This document shows positions 1-11,508 of a DNA stretch of 64,000 nucleotides, piece by piece (position 1 is the stretch's first letter; every line of letters begins with the position of its first letter). Under the pieces are notes generated by a model. That model was given only the letters and a program-made list of their open reading frames with translations. It was not told where the DNA came from and did no database searches. The DNA is from Euptelea pleiosperma. Taxonomy: Eukaryota > Streptophyta > Magnoliopsida > Ranunculales > Eupteleaceae. Location: assembly GCA_035048495.1 (NCBI GenBank), contig CM068545.1, positions 44,324,450 to 44,388,449 of the forward strand. The letters run 5' to 3'. The translations under genes and the position numbers were made by a program.

Positions 1-1644
1 ACATCCAAGATCATAATTAGATCAAGACAGCTACTAGTGCATGAGAGGACAACTTGAAGGACACGACATCTAATACTTTCTATCTTTGTGGACCTTTACA
101 CTTACTAGGACTCTATTACTGTAACTTCAATAAGACCGACCCTCATTAGCCTATGAAGGGGAAGAACGATTGTAAGGGGAAACATTATACTACAAGATAC
201 TATAGTGAATCGGCTCCTTGAGCCCGTGGACGTTGTCATCAATCTTGATGATGAACCACATAAAGTCTCTGTTGTAAAGTCACACTTTATTGAATTATTA
301 ATTTCATGCCATGTATGTCAAATTTGTATATCAGAGAAAGACAAAGCATGAAGATCAAGGCTGCATTGGATCAAACTTCATTGGTAAACCACTTGATCCA
401 ACTTCTCAAGGAAGATCAAGTAAGGTGCTTCAAGCTCCTCATGATCAAGATCAAGGCAAACGTTGAAGATTGTAGAGCTTAAGATCAAGGGAATGTGCAT
501 CAAAGGTAAATGATTTAGACCCAAGGTCTTTTGATAAGGATTTCCTAACCTTTCGAGCTTTTATAGGCCAAAACTTTAGTAGTCACTGATCCATTGATTT
601 TTGGCTAAGTTTGGAAGGCTAGTTAAATGAAAAAATCATATTTCTTGTTCTAAACAAAAATACATTTGAACTTAAGATATTTTTACCGGTCTTCAGTGTT
701 GTTTTCATGTTAGAAAAATTATCATCTTCTAAAATCTAAGGAAAGCCCTTTCATTTGAAAGTCCACTTTGTTGACCAACTTCAAAAAATCAAATTTTGTT
801 CTTGAATTAGAAAATCACTTTCTGATTTTGTTGGAGTTTGATTTTATAAATATTTTTATTTAATCCAAATAGGGGGTAATCTCTTATTTACATTATAAAT
901 ATCTTAAGTAAATGGGCATTCATTTAATGATATTTTTAATGTTAGCATTGTGAACATTGTGTAGGTGATATCTCCGAGACGTTCTGACCTTTATAGTAAA
1001 ATCTGTATCTGCTCAATCACCTGACATCAAGCCACGGTCGACCGAACCCTGTCTATCATCTGTCTTAAGAAAACAGCAATGAATTCGGTCGCCCAGCCTA
1101 AAGGCTCGGTAATGAGGACATCAAATCGTCCTACTTTAGAGTTTACCAAAGGAAGAAGAGGATTGGAGCCATACCATTGTCATTATGGTTTGATGACTTC
1201 TATGTGGGCCCAATTCGAGTTCTCCGTGACATTGGGAGCAGAAGACCCCATATGCATAGCATCTTGAAGACTCCACATTGAAAAAATGCATATTGGCTGT
1301 GTAAGGCGTAATTGTCGGTTTTCATTGTTAGTTTTTATTTAATTATTGTTTTGGGTGTCTTAGCAATATTTTATTAGTTTAGATTTTCATTGTAATTTTG
1401 CTTATTTTACTAATGGCATGTATTTTATTTTAGCCGTTGGATGTCTTAAGTTATGTTGGATGGTCCAGATTAGATTTAGGTTTTAGAGTTGATATAAAAA
1501 CCCTCATTGTTGTAAATTTCTGAAGGATGAATGAAAATTTGAAGAACTTAGTTTTTGAGAAATCTCCTGTGAAATGACCGAGTATGAAGTCATTTTCTTA
1601 GTATGAATCCAAGGTAATTTTTTGTTCTCTTCTCTTCCATTATC
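1..1644. other. Unassigned AT-rich flank left of the copia element
   Basis: I see no complete gene. A short stop-free stretch around 210-345 (+) reads LLEPVDVVINLDDEPHKVS and could be a decayed coding fragment, but I do not recognise the family. From about 1300 to 1640 the sequence looks like the promoter and 5' part of an old LTR, with a TATA-like motif near 1490 followed by AT-rich DNA; no partner copy was seen in the window. The stretch ends in a CT-rich tract holding the TTCTT target site of the next element. Confidence 0.4.
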
Positions 1645-1649
1645 TTCTT

Positions 1650-3309
1650 TGAAAAGTCTCGGTTGTCAATCCCAGGAATACTTAGTTATTCGGTAATATA
1701 TATCGCTGTCACGAATCGGCTGAATACTGAAATGTCAAAGATCAAGTGGACTTCGACAAAACAAATCAAAGAAGAATTAAAGCTGAAGAAAATCAACCCA
1801 AGTGTTCAAGATCAACTGAAGACAAAGTCGAGTAATCAAGCTCAACTGAAAACATAGTCAAGCTCAAGCATGAAGATTTAAAAGATCAGAGTACATTCTC
1901 ACTCAACGAACGTTCAACTATGAAGAATCTCGTGTTGCGGTTACTTACGTAAATCTAAGGGCACACCGCGTGTTGCCAGTGGATCAAGATTTACCCTAGA
2001 TGGTTCAGTGATAATTAAGTATCATGTGCGTATCTAAAAGAGAAATTTCTAAAAAGATTAGGAGTGTTCGGTGCCAGACTAAGAGGTCTGGCCGACCGAC
2101 CTTTTTGAGTAGGCGACCGGATGTCCGATCGACCGGCCAAAAAGGTGCAGTCGACCCAAACTCTCGGGTTCGAGATAATCTAGTACTTACCTAAGCGGGC
2201 GACCGACTAAAAGGTCCGGTCGACCCCACCCCTTTCGGATCTCGTTTTGACTCAATCTCTTATGCGTTTTTAAACGCATTTTGGCCCTTCAAAGGGCTAT
2301 ATTCGGTTCGGTTCTATTGATGGGAGGCTTACTTATAAATAAGAGCCTTCTCCCCTCATAAGAATTAATTCAATCAAGTGATCCCTATTTTACATTCTTT
2401 GAGTCTAGAGATTTGGAATTTGAGAGAGCTTCACTAGTGCAAATCTATACATCCTTTGTGAAGGCTCTAGATTGTTTGAGAGAGCTTCACATGACTAAAT
2501 CCGGTTCATCTATTGTGAAAGCTACTCTAATTGTTTGAAGAAACTACGAAGGATATTGTTTCATCTAATCATCTTCTTCCAAGAAGAGGATCATCATTGG
2601 CAGAGTGTCTCTGTGGCGAATTCTTCTACGAGGATTCATCATTCTATCGAATTCATCAAAAGGTAAGTATCTCCTAGAAACATACTTTTTATAATGAATT
2701 TAATATTATCAAACTTGAATTGTTTGCGATTAGTGGATGAGTGAGTACTCATCAAATTAAGTTGAAGAAGGTGGAATCTTTGAAAAATTCGTTTCTCTAA
2801 AATACTACGGGCCTAGTGTGACTCTCTAGGTGAATCGAGAAGTGATTCTCGTATCAAATTGAGTTGAGGATTGTAGATCCATAAGAAGAGGGCTTCTCTA
2901 AATAGACTACTGACCTAAGCTGAATCTCTAGGTGAGCGAGAAGTGATTCTCGTTAGATTAAAACTAAGTGATATCTTAGTTAGTGGATTATTTATTTCAA
3001 TTAGATATGTTGTAATGCATGATTGAGATAATATAATATTTCTCATGTTGAATATTGTACAGTGGACGTAGGTGCGGAGTCGCCGAACCACTATAAATAT
3101 GAGTCTCGTGTGATTGCGAATGTTTGCATATTGTATCTCAGATTTTCCCATATTTATGTTATGTGGATGATTCATATTTTAAATCCTTGATCCTTTTTCG
3201 TCTTATGTGATCATTAATTTTTAAATCCATATAGAATTTGCAGATGAATTAAAAATTGTCCTATTCACCCCCTTCTAAGACTTAACGTGATAATTAAAAG
3301 TGAATTTCA
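1650..3309 (+). repeat. 5' LTR of the copia element
   Basis: 1660 bp, TG...CA ended, direct copy of 8494-10119. A TATA box (TATAAATA, 2334-2341) about 680 bp in marks the U3/R border. Around 2060-2250 it holds a cluster of CGGTCGACC-type palindromes. The right end is followed by the primer-binding site. The two LTRs differ by many substitutions and small indels, so the insertion is not young. Confidence 0.9.
2060..2250. repeat. GGTCGACC palindrome cluster (5' LTR)
   Basis: Several spaced copies of short palindromic words related to TCCGGTCGACC and GGCCGACCGACC in the U3 region just upstream of the TATA box. The same word cluster recurs at 8920-9095 (3' LTR) and, outside the LTRs, at 6250-6530. 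Confidence 0.7.
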
Positions 3310-3310
3310 A

Positions 3311-3323
3311 TTAGTATCAGAGC
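3311..3323 (+). other. Primer-binding site, tRNA-iMet type
   Basis: TTAGTATCAGAGC begins two bases inside the 5' LTR end. It matches the plant initiator-Met primer site TGGTATCAGAGC except at the first bases, as expected for Ty1/copia. Confidence 0.8.
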
Positions 3324-3369
3324 AAGGGCACTTTGTGAAAGTGTGATCCTTAGTTCCCTTAGAATAACC

Positions 3370-4818
3370 ATGAGTCAAGAGGGATTCTCTATGTCTAGAC
3401 CTCTTCTATACAATGGTACTAATTACGCCTACTGGAAGGCTAGAATGAGGATTTTTTTAAAATCTCTGGATAAACGGATTTGGGAATCAGTAGAAGTGGG
3501 ATGGACATCCCCTACTGTTGCAACAACTGTTGGTGAATCAACTACCATTGCTATTAAACCAAAAAAGAACTGAGATCATTACCTGATAGGTTTCATCCTA
3601 AAATTACAACTATTGAAGAAAGTAAGAATGTTAATCTAATCAAATTAGAAGAACTAATATGATCAATTCAAACATTTGAACTGAAACTTCATGCACCTAA
3701 AAAGAAATGATTAGCTCTAAAAACCTCTAAGAAACAATTAAGAGAAGAAATTGACTCTGATGAGTCTAATAATATTGATGAAGAAGTTGTCCTCTTTGAT
3801 AAAAAATTCAGAAAGTTTTTCAGAAATAAAGATAAGAAAAATTTTATACAAAAGAATAGGAAACCTTTTGAAAAACTCAATAAATACAAAAAGGGAGATA
3901 ACAACATAGATGATATACAATATTATAATTGTAGGGGGTTTGGTCATATCTCTACTGACTGTCCTAACAATGTTAAGAAAGAAAAAACTAAAGCTAGGAA
4001 GGCTGTTACTTGGGACCTGGATAGTGATGTATCCGATACGAAAACGAACACATCTAGTGATAACGGAGAATCATCTAATGTTAGAGCTTTAATGACTATT
4101 GCTAATCTTAATGAAAATTGTCACTCTAAGAATGCTGAAATTGATAATGAAACTGACTTAAGTGATGATATAGGTGAAAAAAACATTCAGAATGCATTTA
4201 ACAATTTATATAAAGAAAGCCTAAATTTGGCAAAATCCTGTTATACATTGAAAAAGGAAAAGATTGAATGTTGTGAAAATGCCTCACTAAAAATTGAATT
4301 GGAAAATCTATATCAAACAGTAAAGTATAATGATAATGAAGTGATACTTATTCTGAGCAGAAAGCAAGAACTTGAAGATGAAATTAGAAAATTAAGTCTC
4401 GAAATGAATGATTTAAAAGTCAAGAATAGAACCTTAATCAGAAATATTACACAAGGAAATTCTAAACTTAAAAATCTACTAACCCTGGGAAAAGCAAACA
4501 AAGATAAGAGAGGACTTGAATATAATAGAAAATTTTTTAAAAACTCAAACTCTAGAACTGTCTGTAAAAGCTACTATGGATTCAACCCAAAATGAACAAA
4601 CTGAAAATTTAAATATCATTTGTCATTATTGTAGACATTCTGGACAGAAGAAATATAACTGTCTTATATTTAAAAAGAAGTTAGAATTTCTAAAGAAAAA
4701 TGGAGAAAATGAAATAATGAAAAACCTACAGATTTTAGAAGAAACCAGAAAACAAAACAATGAAAAAGAATTGTTTATGAAGGTAGCTGTTTTAAAAGCT
4801 AGAGCTAGAGCTATAAAA
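3370..4818 (+). pseudogene. copia gag, frameshifted and internally deleted
   Basis: The start at 3370 gives MSQEGFSMSRP followed by LYNGTNYAYWKARMR, the conserved N terminus of SIRE-type Gag. Shortly after (about 3560) the reading frame breaks and most of the capsid region is missing; sequence resumes with SLPDRFHPKITTIEES. Two CCHC knuckles can be recognised but both have lost a ligand: near 3921 the first Cys is Tyr (YYNCRGFGHISTDC), and near 4620 the His is Gln (CHYCRHSGQKKYNC). A Lys/Glu/Asn-rich coiled-coil-like stretch (4092-4540) lies between them. In-frame stops and frameshifts make it non-coding as a whole. In an intact element the product would form the cytoplasmic virus-like particle. 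Confidence 0.85.
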
Positions 4819-4839
4819 TAAAACATTAATAACTCTCTT

Positions 4840-6052
4840 TCCAACAAGAAAAATAATGATAAATCTCTTGTAAAAATATGGGATAAAAAATTTGTTGAAA
4901 AATGTTTGTTTATTCAAAATGCTTCAATTTCAAATGAAACTTCTAAGTGGTATCTAGATAGTGGATGCTCCAGACACATGACTGGAGAAAGATCTCATTT
5001 TTATTTCTTTGATGAATGCCATAATGGTGATGTGATATTTGGTGATGACAGTAGCTAAGATAATTAGTAGAGGAACTATCAAAGGTCCTAGAATATCTAA
5101 AATTGAGAATGTACTGTGTGTATATGGTCTAAAATATAACATTCTTAGTATTAGTCAGATTTGTGACAAAGACCACATATGCAAGTTTTCAAAAGATCTT
5201 ATAGGAAATTCGTGGACTGAAGCAGTGAATACTGCATGTTACACGATCAGTCGTGTTTATCTAAGGACGGGAACGTTGCAGTCAGCCTGTGAAATTTGGA
5301 ACAGAGTCAGACCAAATATAAAATATTTCAGAGTCTTTGGCAGTAAATGTTACATGCTCAGAGACAGAGAAAACGTTAGAAAGTTTGACTCTAAAAGTGT
5401 TGAAGGCATTGATTTTGATCAGACCTTTGCCCCGGTAGCTAGACTAGTATCTATTAGGATTCTCTTGACATTAGCTTGTGTTTTAAAATTTAAACTCTAT
5501 CAGATGGATGTTAGGAGAATTATTAAGAATGTCAGTGGAACCATTGAATACGGTCTCTGGTATCCTCTTGAGACTAATAGTGAAATTGCTAGTTATTCTG
5601 ATGCCGACTGGACAGGAATTATTAATGATTGGAAAAGCACCATTGATGGGTATTTTTATATTGGAAATTGTTTGGTAACTTGGCACAGTAAGAAACAAAA
5701 TGTTATACCATTATCGACTGCTGAAGCGGAATACATTGCTGCTGGCAGCTGCTGTGCCCAGTTAATTTAGATGAAGCAAATGTTGTTGGATTATGGTATT
5801 GATCTGGGATCTATGAATTTATTCTGTGATAACACGAGTGCTATTTGTATTTCTAAGAATCTTATACACCACTCTAGAACGAAACACATTGATATTAGAT
5901 ATCACTTTATTAGAGAATTGGTTGAAAAACAGATAATTTCATTAGAATATGTGAACACAGAAATTCAACGTGCTGATATTTTGACTAAACATTTAGATTC
6001 ACTCAGATATGAATATCTGAGGAAATCTATTGGAGTTTGTCCCATTGATTAA
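4840..6052 (+). pseudogene. copia pol remnant: protease, IN and RT fragments, RNase H
   Basis: The protease is recognised by WYLDSGCSRHMTGE (about 4951-4990) and continues to KIISRGTIKG after a frameshift near 5054. After FSKDL (about 5200) the sequence jumps directly to the C-terminal end of the integrase catalytic region (WTEAVNTACYTISRVYLR, about 5214), so the zinc finger and the DDE core are gone. It jumps again at about 5412 into the RT start (FDQTFAPVARL) and leaves it after KLYQMDV, so the catalytic YVDD motif is missing. RNase H is the best preserved part (SDADWTG, then STAEAEYIA), interrupted by TAG at 5768-5770 and continuing with FCDNTSAICISKN to the natural C terminus at 6052. Three clean in-family jumps indicate deletions rather than drift. 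Confidence 0.88.
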
Positions 6053-6249
6053 TTGTTGTTGGTACCGACTGAAATATTTGAGTTAATATTGAATATCCTA
6101 CCTTTAGTATTTCAGTTAGTCTTATAGTCTAATCATTCAAATAATGATTAGTTAGTTTTGTTTGTAAAAATTTTGGTGATATTATTGAAGATATGATTGT
6201 TTGGCAAATTGGTGATATTTTGGGATGATTAGGTTTTTTGAAATTGGCA

Positions 6250-6530
6250 TTTACGAAATCGGGCCAACCGAAGAAATTGTCTAGCTGACCAAATATATTG
6301 TCGAGGCGATTGGGTTTTTAGAAAAGTAGTTTTTGCGAAGACGGGTCGACCGAAGTAAAAAAAAATTTGGGGTTTTGAAATTGGTCTTGCAGGCTCGGGC
6401 CAACCGAACAAAAGGTCCGGTCGACCGAACATGTCCGGTCGACCAACCATTATGACCGGTCGACCGCACCTCGCACCCGAACTTAAAATTACTTTCGTGG
6501 GCTGGTCGACCCATGTCCGGTCCGCCACCC
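6250..6530. repeat. GGTCGACC palindrome cluster (internal)
   Basis: Within the noncoding spacer between pol and the extra ORF lie repeated words such as GGTCCGGTCGACCGA, ATGTCCGGTCGACC and GACCGGTCGACCGC. They match the clusters inside both LTRs although this position is not part of the LTR. Confidence 0.7.
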
Positions 6531-6697
6531 TCGGTTATAAATTGTTTCAAATTGATTTTGAGTCAGTAGAAACTTTGTTTGGAACCTTAGAAATTTCTTT
6601 TGTATCCTCCCATTCCCTTTGGAGAAACCTATTAGCCCTAGAGATTTCTACTCTCACCATTACCCATTTTTGGTGAAATCTCTTTGGTTTTCTTTCC

Positions 6698-7871
6698 ATG
6701 GCACCTCAAGGGAAAAAAACAAGAGGTGAATCATCATCTAGTGATCTCTATCCTCTTAGTCTTTTCATCAATCCCATGACTAGGGCTAATTTCTTAAAGA
6801 ACTATGTCAAAAGAGCCATTGCTGTAGAGCGTGGGGTAATCGAAAAGGAAGTGACCATGACTAGAATCCCCAATCTTCTGAATTCGGTAGGTTGGTCTAA
6901 ACTTCTTTCCATTTCTGGTGTTACATATCCTAAGTTAGTCAGGATCTTTTATTGCAATCTGAACAATCATGATCCAGAAGGTCTATTTCTTTATTCTGAG
7001 GTTCGAGGAGTTAGGTTCAAAATCACTTTATTTTTTATTTCAAAGATTACTGGTCTTCCTCGTGTACCTAATGGAGGAATTTTTCCCCCTTCCCTGCCAC
7101 TAAAGAACAAAAATAAGATTTCTAAAGCCATTTGTGGGAAGGTGGTTCATTGGAACTCTAATTTGGCTACTCGGGAATTACTTCCCATGTGCCATTTGTT
7201 AGGGCTGATTTTCTCTTATAACTTGGTCCCAAAGGCAGGACATCGTAGTGAGATCGGACCTTACATTCAGTACATCTTGTATTGTGTCTCTCAAGGCACT
7301 CGTATTTGTGGTCCTTCAGTTATTTTTCATCTGATGGTTGAAAATTTGGCGATTGAAAATCGCAATTTGCCATTTTGCATTTTGGTTTCAAAAATTCTGA
7401 GTCATTTCAAAGTTCCTATTCTTGACTCAGATGAAACACTGCATCCAATCTCACCTATTAATCAAGCCACTTTTAGTAAGATGCTAGTAGGTGATTCTTC
7501 TGCTTCTACTTCAGCTTCAGGTTCTGTATCTCGTTGTTCCTCTGTATCTGCATCCATTGCAGGTCTTTCGTCCAAGTTGGACAATCTCTGTGCGTCGATT
7601 GACAAATTTTCTCGACATCAACAACGTATGACTTCTTTTTCAACACCCAGACTATCCACAGTCTTCATCAGAGGAGACCACTGTGCCCTCTGCAGCCGAA
7701 GATAATGAAGACGAAGATGAAGATGAGAACGAAGATGAAGAAGAAGAAGAAGACGATGCAGATGACGATGATGGTGATGATGATGCCGACGAGGATACTA
7801 TGATTAGAGCATGTTTTGCTCTCTCATCTTGTAGATCAGTAGTACATTTTTCTTTGGGATGTATTATTTGA
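6698..7871 (+). pseudogene. Extra ORF downstream of copia pol, plant-transposon-protein-like with acidic tail
   Basis: Starts at ATG 6698 (CCATGGCA context) and stays open for 335 codons. The central part contains YPKLVRIFYCNLNN, then a VRGVRFKIT block and ITGLPRVPNGG, then a long conserved-looking stretch (LLPMCHLLGLIFSYNLVPK ... GPYIQYILYCVSQG). This layout resembles the domain described in databases as putative plant transposon protein, often found in ORFs attached to plant retroelements; I assign it from motif memory only. Near 7640, at a run of five T, the frame changes: in the +2 frame the natural continuation is HPDYPQSSSEETTVPSAAED and then an Asp/Glu tail of about 35 residues to the stop at 7871. 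So the original protein was probably ~380 aa and this copy has a 1-nt frameshift. No signal peptide or membrane segment is evident, unlike the env-like ORF reported for SIRE1. Function unknown. Confidence 0.6.
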
Positions 7872-8480
7872 TACTATTGGTTTGTACTATTTGCTACTGA
7901 AATACCTTATTGTGAGATGATGGATGTTGATGTTATTGGTCACTCTGTTAACCGTTTCTATTATGATGATTTTTAGTTTGATATATTGTGTTATGATTTT
8001 TTTTTCTCCTTGATGATTGATTATCATATCATACTAATGTTTATCATCATAGGTTCCATTCTTCCCTTTGTCAATGTATGACAAAAAGGGGGAGAAATCA
8101 ATTATATTGGTTTTACTTTGATACACTTGTTGCTCTTTATTTTATTGAAATACTTGTCATAAAATATCTGTGATTCTTACTTGGTTTTATTTGATTAATG
8201 TACTGAGAAGACGTTTTTGGTATTATTGGACTAATATACTAATGAGAAACTATTGTCAAAGATTTTTTTGTCAAGTTGATTATTTTGTAGCAACAGGGTG
8301 TTACAGAAATTTTGGTACTAATCACGGTACTAATCGCAAGCTACTGTGATGTCTCCTTGCCTTCAAAGATAATTTATTTGGGTAGTTATTGTACTTAAGA
8401 GGAGCTTTATTGATTTGTTTTTTATTTGGGCAAAAATTGTAATATAATTGGGTAGTTATTTGTTTTTGTCCTAGCATTAA
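7872..8480. other. Noncoding 3' region of the copia element
   Basis: AT-rich 0.6 kb between the extra ORF and the purine tract. No ORF or repeat of note. It contains AAAAAGGGGGAGAAATCA near 8084-8101, a second purine tract resembling the one next to the LTR. Confidence 0.6.
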
Positions 8481-8493
8481 CAAAGGGGGAGAT
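8481..8493 (+). other. Polypurine tract
   Basis: CAAAGGGGGAGAT lies immediately before the TGAAAAG start of the 3' LTR, the position where plus-strand DNA synthesis is primed. Confidence 0.85.
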
Positions 8494-10119
8494 TGAAAAG
8501 TCTCGGTTGTCAATCCCAGGAATACTTAGTTCTTCGGTAATATATATCGCTGTGTCACGAATCCGCTGAAGACTGAACTGTCAAAGATCAAGTGGACTTC
8601 GACAAAACAAATCAAAGAAGAATTAAAGCTGAAGAAAATCAACCCAAGTATTCAAGATCAACTGAAGACAAATTCAAATGATCAAGCTCAACTGAAGACA
8701 AAGTCAAGCTCAAGCATGAAGATTTAAAAGATCAGAGTACATTCTCACTCAACGAACGTTCAACTATGAAGAATCTCATGTTACGGTTACTTACGTAAAT
8801 CTAAGGGTACACCGCGCGTTGCCAGCAGATCAAGATTTACCCTAGATGGTTCAGTGATAATTAGGTATCATGTGCGTGTCAAAAAGAGAAATTTCTAAAA
8901 GGATTGGGAGTGTTCGGTGCTGGACTAAGAGGTCCGGCCAACCGACCTTTTTGAGAGGGCGACCGGATGTCCGGTTGACCGGCCAAAAAGGTGTGGTCGA
9001 CCCAAACTCTCAGGTTCGAGATAATCTAGTACTTACCTGAGCAGGCGACCGACTAAAAGGTCCGGTCGACCAGCCAAAAGTGCGGTCGACCTTGCCCCTT
9101 TCGGATCTCGTTTTAACTCAATCTCTTATGCATTTTTAAGCTCATTTTGGCCCTTCAAACGGCTATATTCGGTTCGGTTTTATTGATAGGAAGCTTACTT
9201 ATAAATAAGAGCCTTCTCCCCTCATAAGAATTAACCCAATCAAGAGATCTCTATTTTACATTCTTTGATTATCATTCTTTGAGTCTAGAGATTTGGAATT
9301 TGAGAGAGCTTCACCAGTGCAAATCTATACATCTTTTGTGAAAGCTCTAGGTTGTTTGAGAGAGCTTCACATTTCCTGTAATCATCTTCTTCCAAGAAGA
9401 GAATCATCATTGACAGAGTGTCTCTGTGGCGAATTCTTCTACGATGATTCACCATTCTATCGAATTCATCAAAAGGTAAGTATCTCCTAGAACAAACCTT
9501 TAAAAGTGAATTCAATATTATCAAACCTGAATTGTTTGTGATTAGTGGATGAGTGAGCACTCATCAAATTGAGTTGAGGAAGGTGGAATCTTTGAGAAAT
9601 CCATTTCTCTAAAATACTACCGGCCTAGTGTGACTCTCTAGGTGAATCGAGAAGTAATTCTCGTATAGATCGAGTTGAGGATTGTAGATCCATGAGAAGA
9701 GGGCTTCTCTAAATAGACTACTGGCCTAGGCTGACTCTCTAGGTGAGCAAGAAGTGATTCTCCTTAGATTAAAACTAAGTGATATCTTAGTTAGTGGATT
9801 ATTTATTTCAATTAGATATGTTGTAATACATGATTGAGATAATATAATATTACTCGTGTTGAGTATTGGACAATGGACGTAGGTGCGGAGTCGCTGAACC
9901 ACTATAAATCTGAGTCTCGTGTGATTATGAATGTTTGCATATTGTATCTCAGATTTTCTCATATTTACGTTCTGTGGATGATTTATATTTTAATTGCTTG
10001 ATCCTTTTCCGCCTTGTGTGATCATTAATTTTTAAATTCATATAGAATTTGTAGATGAATTAAAAATTGTCCTATTCATCCCCCTTAGGACTTGACGTAG
10101 TAATTCAAAGGGAATTTCA
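8494..10119 (+). repeat. 3' LTR of the copia element
   Basis: 1626 bp, direct copy of 1650-3309, with the TATA box at 9200-9207 and the GGTCGACC cluster at 8920-9095. It is followed by target duplication TTCTT (10120-10124). Compared with the 5' LTR it has an extra ~24 bp in the palindrome cluster and lacks ~60 bp near 9370, both small indels. Confidence 0.9.
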
Positions 10120-10124
10120 TTCTT

Positions 10125-10925
10125 CTTCCTTTTTTATTTTATCTAAATCAATCCCAACCCTAGACCCTAACCATACCACCCAAACCTTAAACCTTAATAG
10201 TACCCTTCCCCATCCCCGAACTCTAGCCATACCCTACCACCCAACCCAACCCCAGCCACACCACTCCCCCACCCTCTCTACACCGGCAACACACCCCTTG
10301 TGCCTTCCCACACCATGTGGCACCCCATGGTGCCTCTTCTCCTTTATGGCACCCCTTGGTGCCTTTTTTAGAATTATTTTATGCTTAAAATTGATCGTGG
10401 TAATTATTTCTTGATCTCAAATCATCATATAGGCTTAGTTTTCACAATCCTACATCACTCAATCGGCCGAACAAGAAGCTTGGTGAGCTCTCGACAATCG
10501 GATTTTTTATCGTTAGAAAGGGTTCTTATGAGCTATAAAACCATGTGTTTCTAGCTTCTTTGGCATGGGAACGATTCCTAAGTAATAGCTAAGTTTCCTA
10601 AGAGCCAAAAAGCTAACCTTAATCTACCCTAGCCTCCCTTAATCCTAAACAAGTAAAATCCTTGTTGAGGAGACCATGGCTTGCACCTATATTGTAAGAT
10701 CCTTTGCTTAAGCCAAACCCAAGTTTACCCAGGTGGAAGATTGATGATCTAGAACTAATGGGAGCTTGAAGGAGGAACAAGAAACCAACGATACCCTCAA
10801 CCATAGTTAAATCATTTGAGAGGTATGTTATAGTTAATGAATTTATTTGTATATCAACCTATGTAAGAGACAAGTCTCTTCCTCTTCATTCTTATTGTAA
10901 ATCTATCATTTAAGAGAGAGTTTAG
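10125..10925. other. Intergenic stretch, C-rich then AT-rich
   Basis: 10140-10360 is a C-rich tract with many ACCCTA/CCAACC words. 10430-10925 has no recognisable ORF. It may be part of an old LTR element ending in the copia remnant to its right, but I found no matching copy. Confidence 0.4.
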
Positions 10926-10929
10926 ATTG

Positions 10930-11215
10930 AGAGGATTCTCAATTATACTCATGGGAGGATTCTTGTTAGAACGAGTGGATTCTCAATTGACATTGTGGTC
11001 AGGTGGATTCTCGATTGAAGGTTGGGTGGATTCTCAACCGGATTGCTAATGGATGAATTCTCAGAGTGAGGGTGGATTCCCGGAGTATAATTGGGTCGAT
11101 TCTCGATCGGAGGTTGGGTGGATTCTCGATCAGAGGTTGGGTGGATTCCCAACCACATTCATAGAATGTACTTGGGTGGATTTCCAATTTATTGTACCCA
11201 GCTGGATTCTCAATC
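10930..11215. repeat. Degenerate ~23-bp tandem array, GTGGATTCTCGATY unit
   Basis: About a dozen units built on GTGGATTCTC followed by AATT, GATC or AACC and a G-rich spacer such as GAGGTTGG. Typical spacing is 21-30 bp, with the most regular units at 11096-11164. The array abuts the copia RNase H tail at 11262. Confidence 0.8.
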
Positions 11216-11261
11216 ATTTTATGTGACACCAGTATTCCTCTCTCCCAACCCGCTACTCTCT

Positions 11262-11508
11262 TTTTGTGATAACAAGAATGCAATGTATATGTCCTCTAAT
11301 CCTAACTTCCATGCTCAGTCCAAACACATTGAGTTGGATTATCATTTTTTATGGAAAAAGTAGTTGTTGGCTATTATAGTGTTCAGTTTGTTTCGACTCA
11401 CTTTCAAATTGTTAACATTTTCACCAAAATACTCCCTTGTCAAGCACATGAATTTATTCATGCTAAGTTGAACGTGCAGCCTTTCCCTACATTCACCTCG
11501 AAGGGGGT
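11262..11508 (+). pseudogene. copia RNase H C-terminal fragment
   Basis: Reads [19 protein letters not shown] and [10 protein letters not shown], then after a frameshift near 11350 [32 protein letters not shown] and KLNVQPFPT. This is the conserved tail of Ty1/copia RNase H and belongs to a different lineage from the 1650-10119 element (the equivalent there is CDNTSAICISKN). Everything upstream in the polyprotein is missing. Confidence 0.85.

Larger units (their letters stand above)
1650..10119 (+). mobile_element. SIRE/Maximus-like Ty1/copia retrotransposon, complete ends, decayed pol
   Basis: An 8.47 kb element bounded by two long direct repeats starting TGAAAAGTCTCGG and ending in TTTCA. 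It is flanked on both sides by the 5-bp duplication TTCTT (1645-1649 and 10120-10124), so the ends are true insertion ends. Order is 5' LTR, tRNA-iMet-type primer site, gag, protease, remnants of integrase, RT and RNase H, a ~0.6 kb spacer, an extra ORF, purine tract, 3' LTR. Long LTRs and an additional ORF between pol and the 3' LTR are known traits of the SIRE/Maximus lineage. The pol gene lacks most of the integrase core and nearly all of RT, so the copy is non-autonomous. Because ends and target duplication are intact, it was probably mobilised in trans or deleted after insertion. Confidence 0.9.

Noticed and set aside
1079..1267. 62-codon frame in the left flank
   Set aside because: Short, no family resemblance, low-quality start context.
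10930..11215. CRISPR-like regular repeats
   Set aside because: Units are degenerate with variable spacers, in a plant nuclear context, next to a retroelement tail.
10949..11283. Minus-strand frames reading repeated ENPPN/IHP peptides
   Set aside because: They are translations of the 23-bp tandem array.
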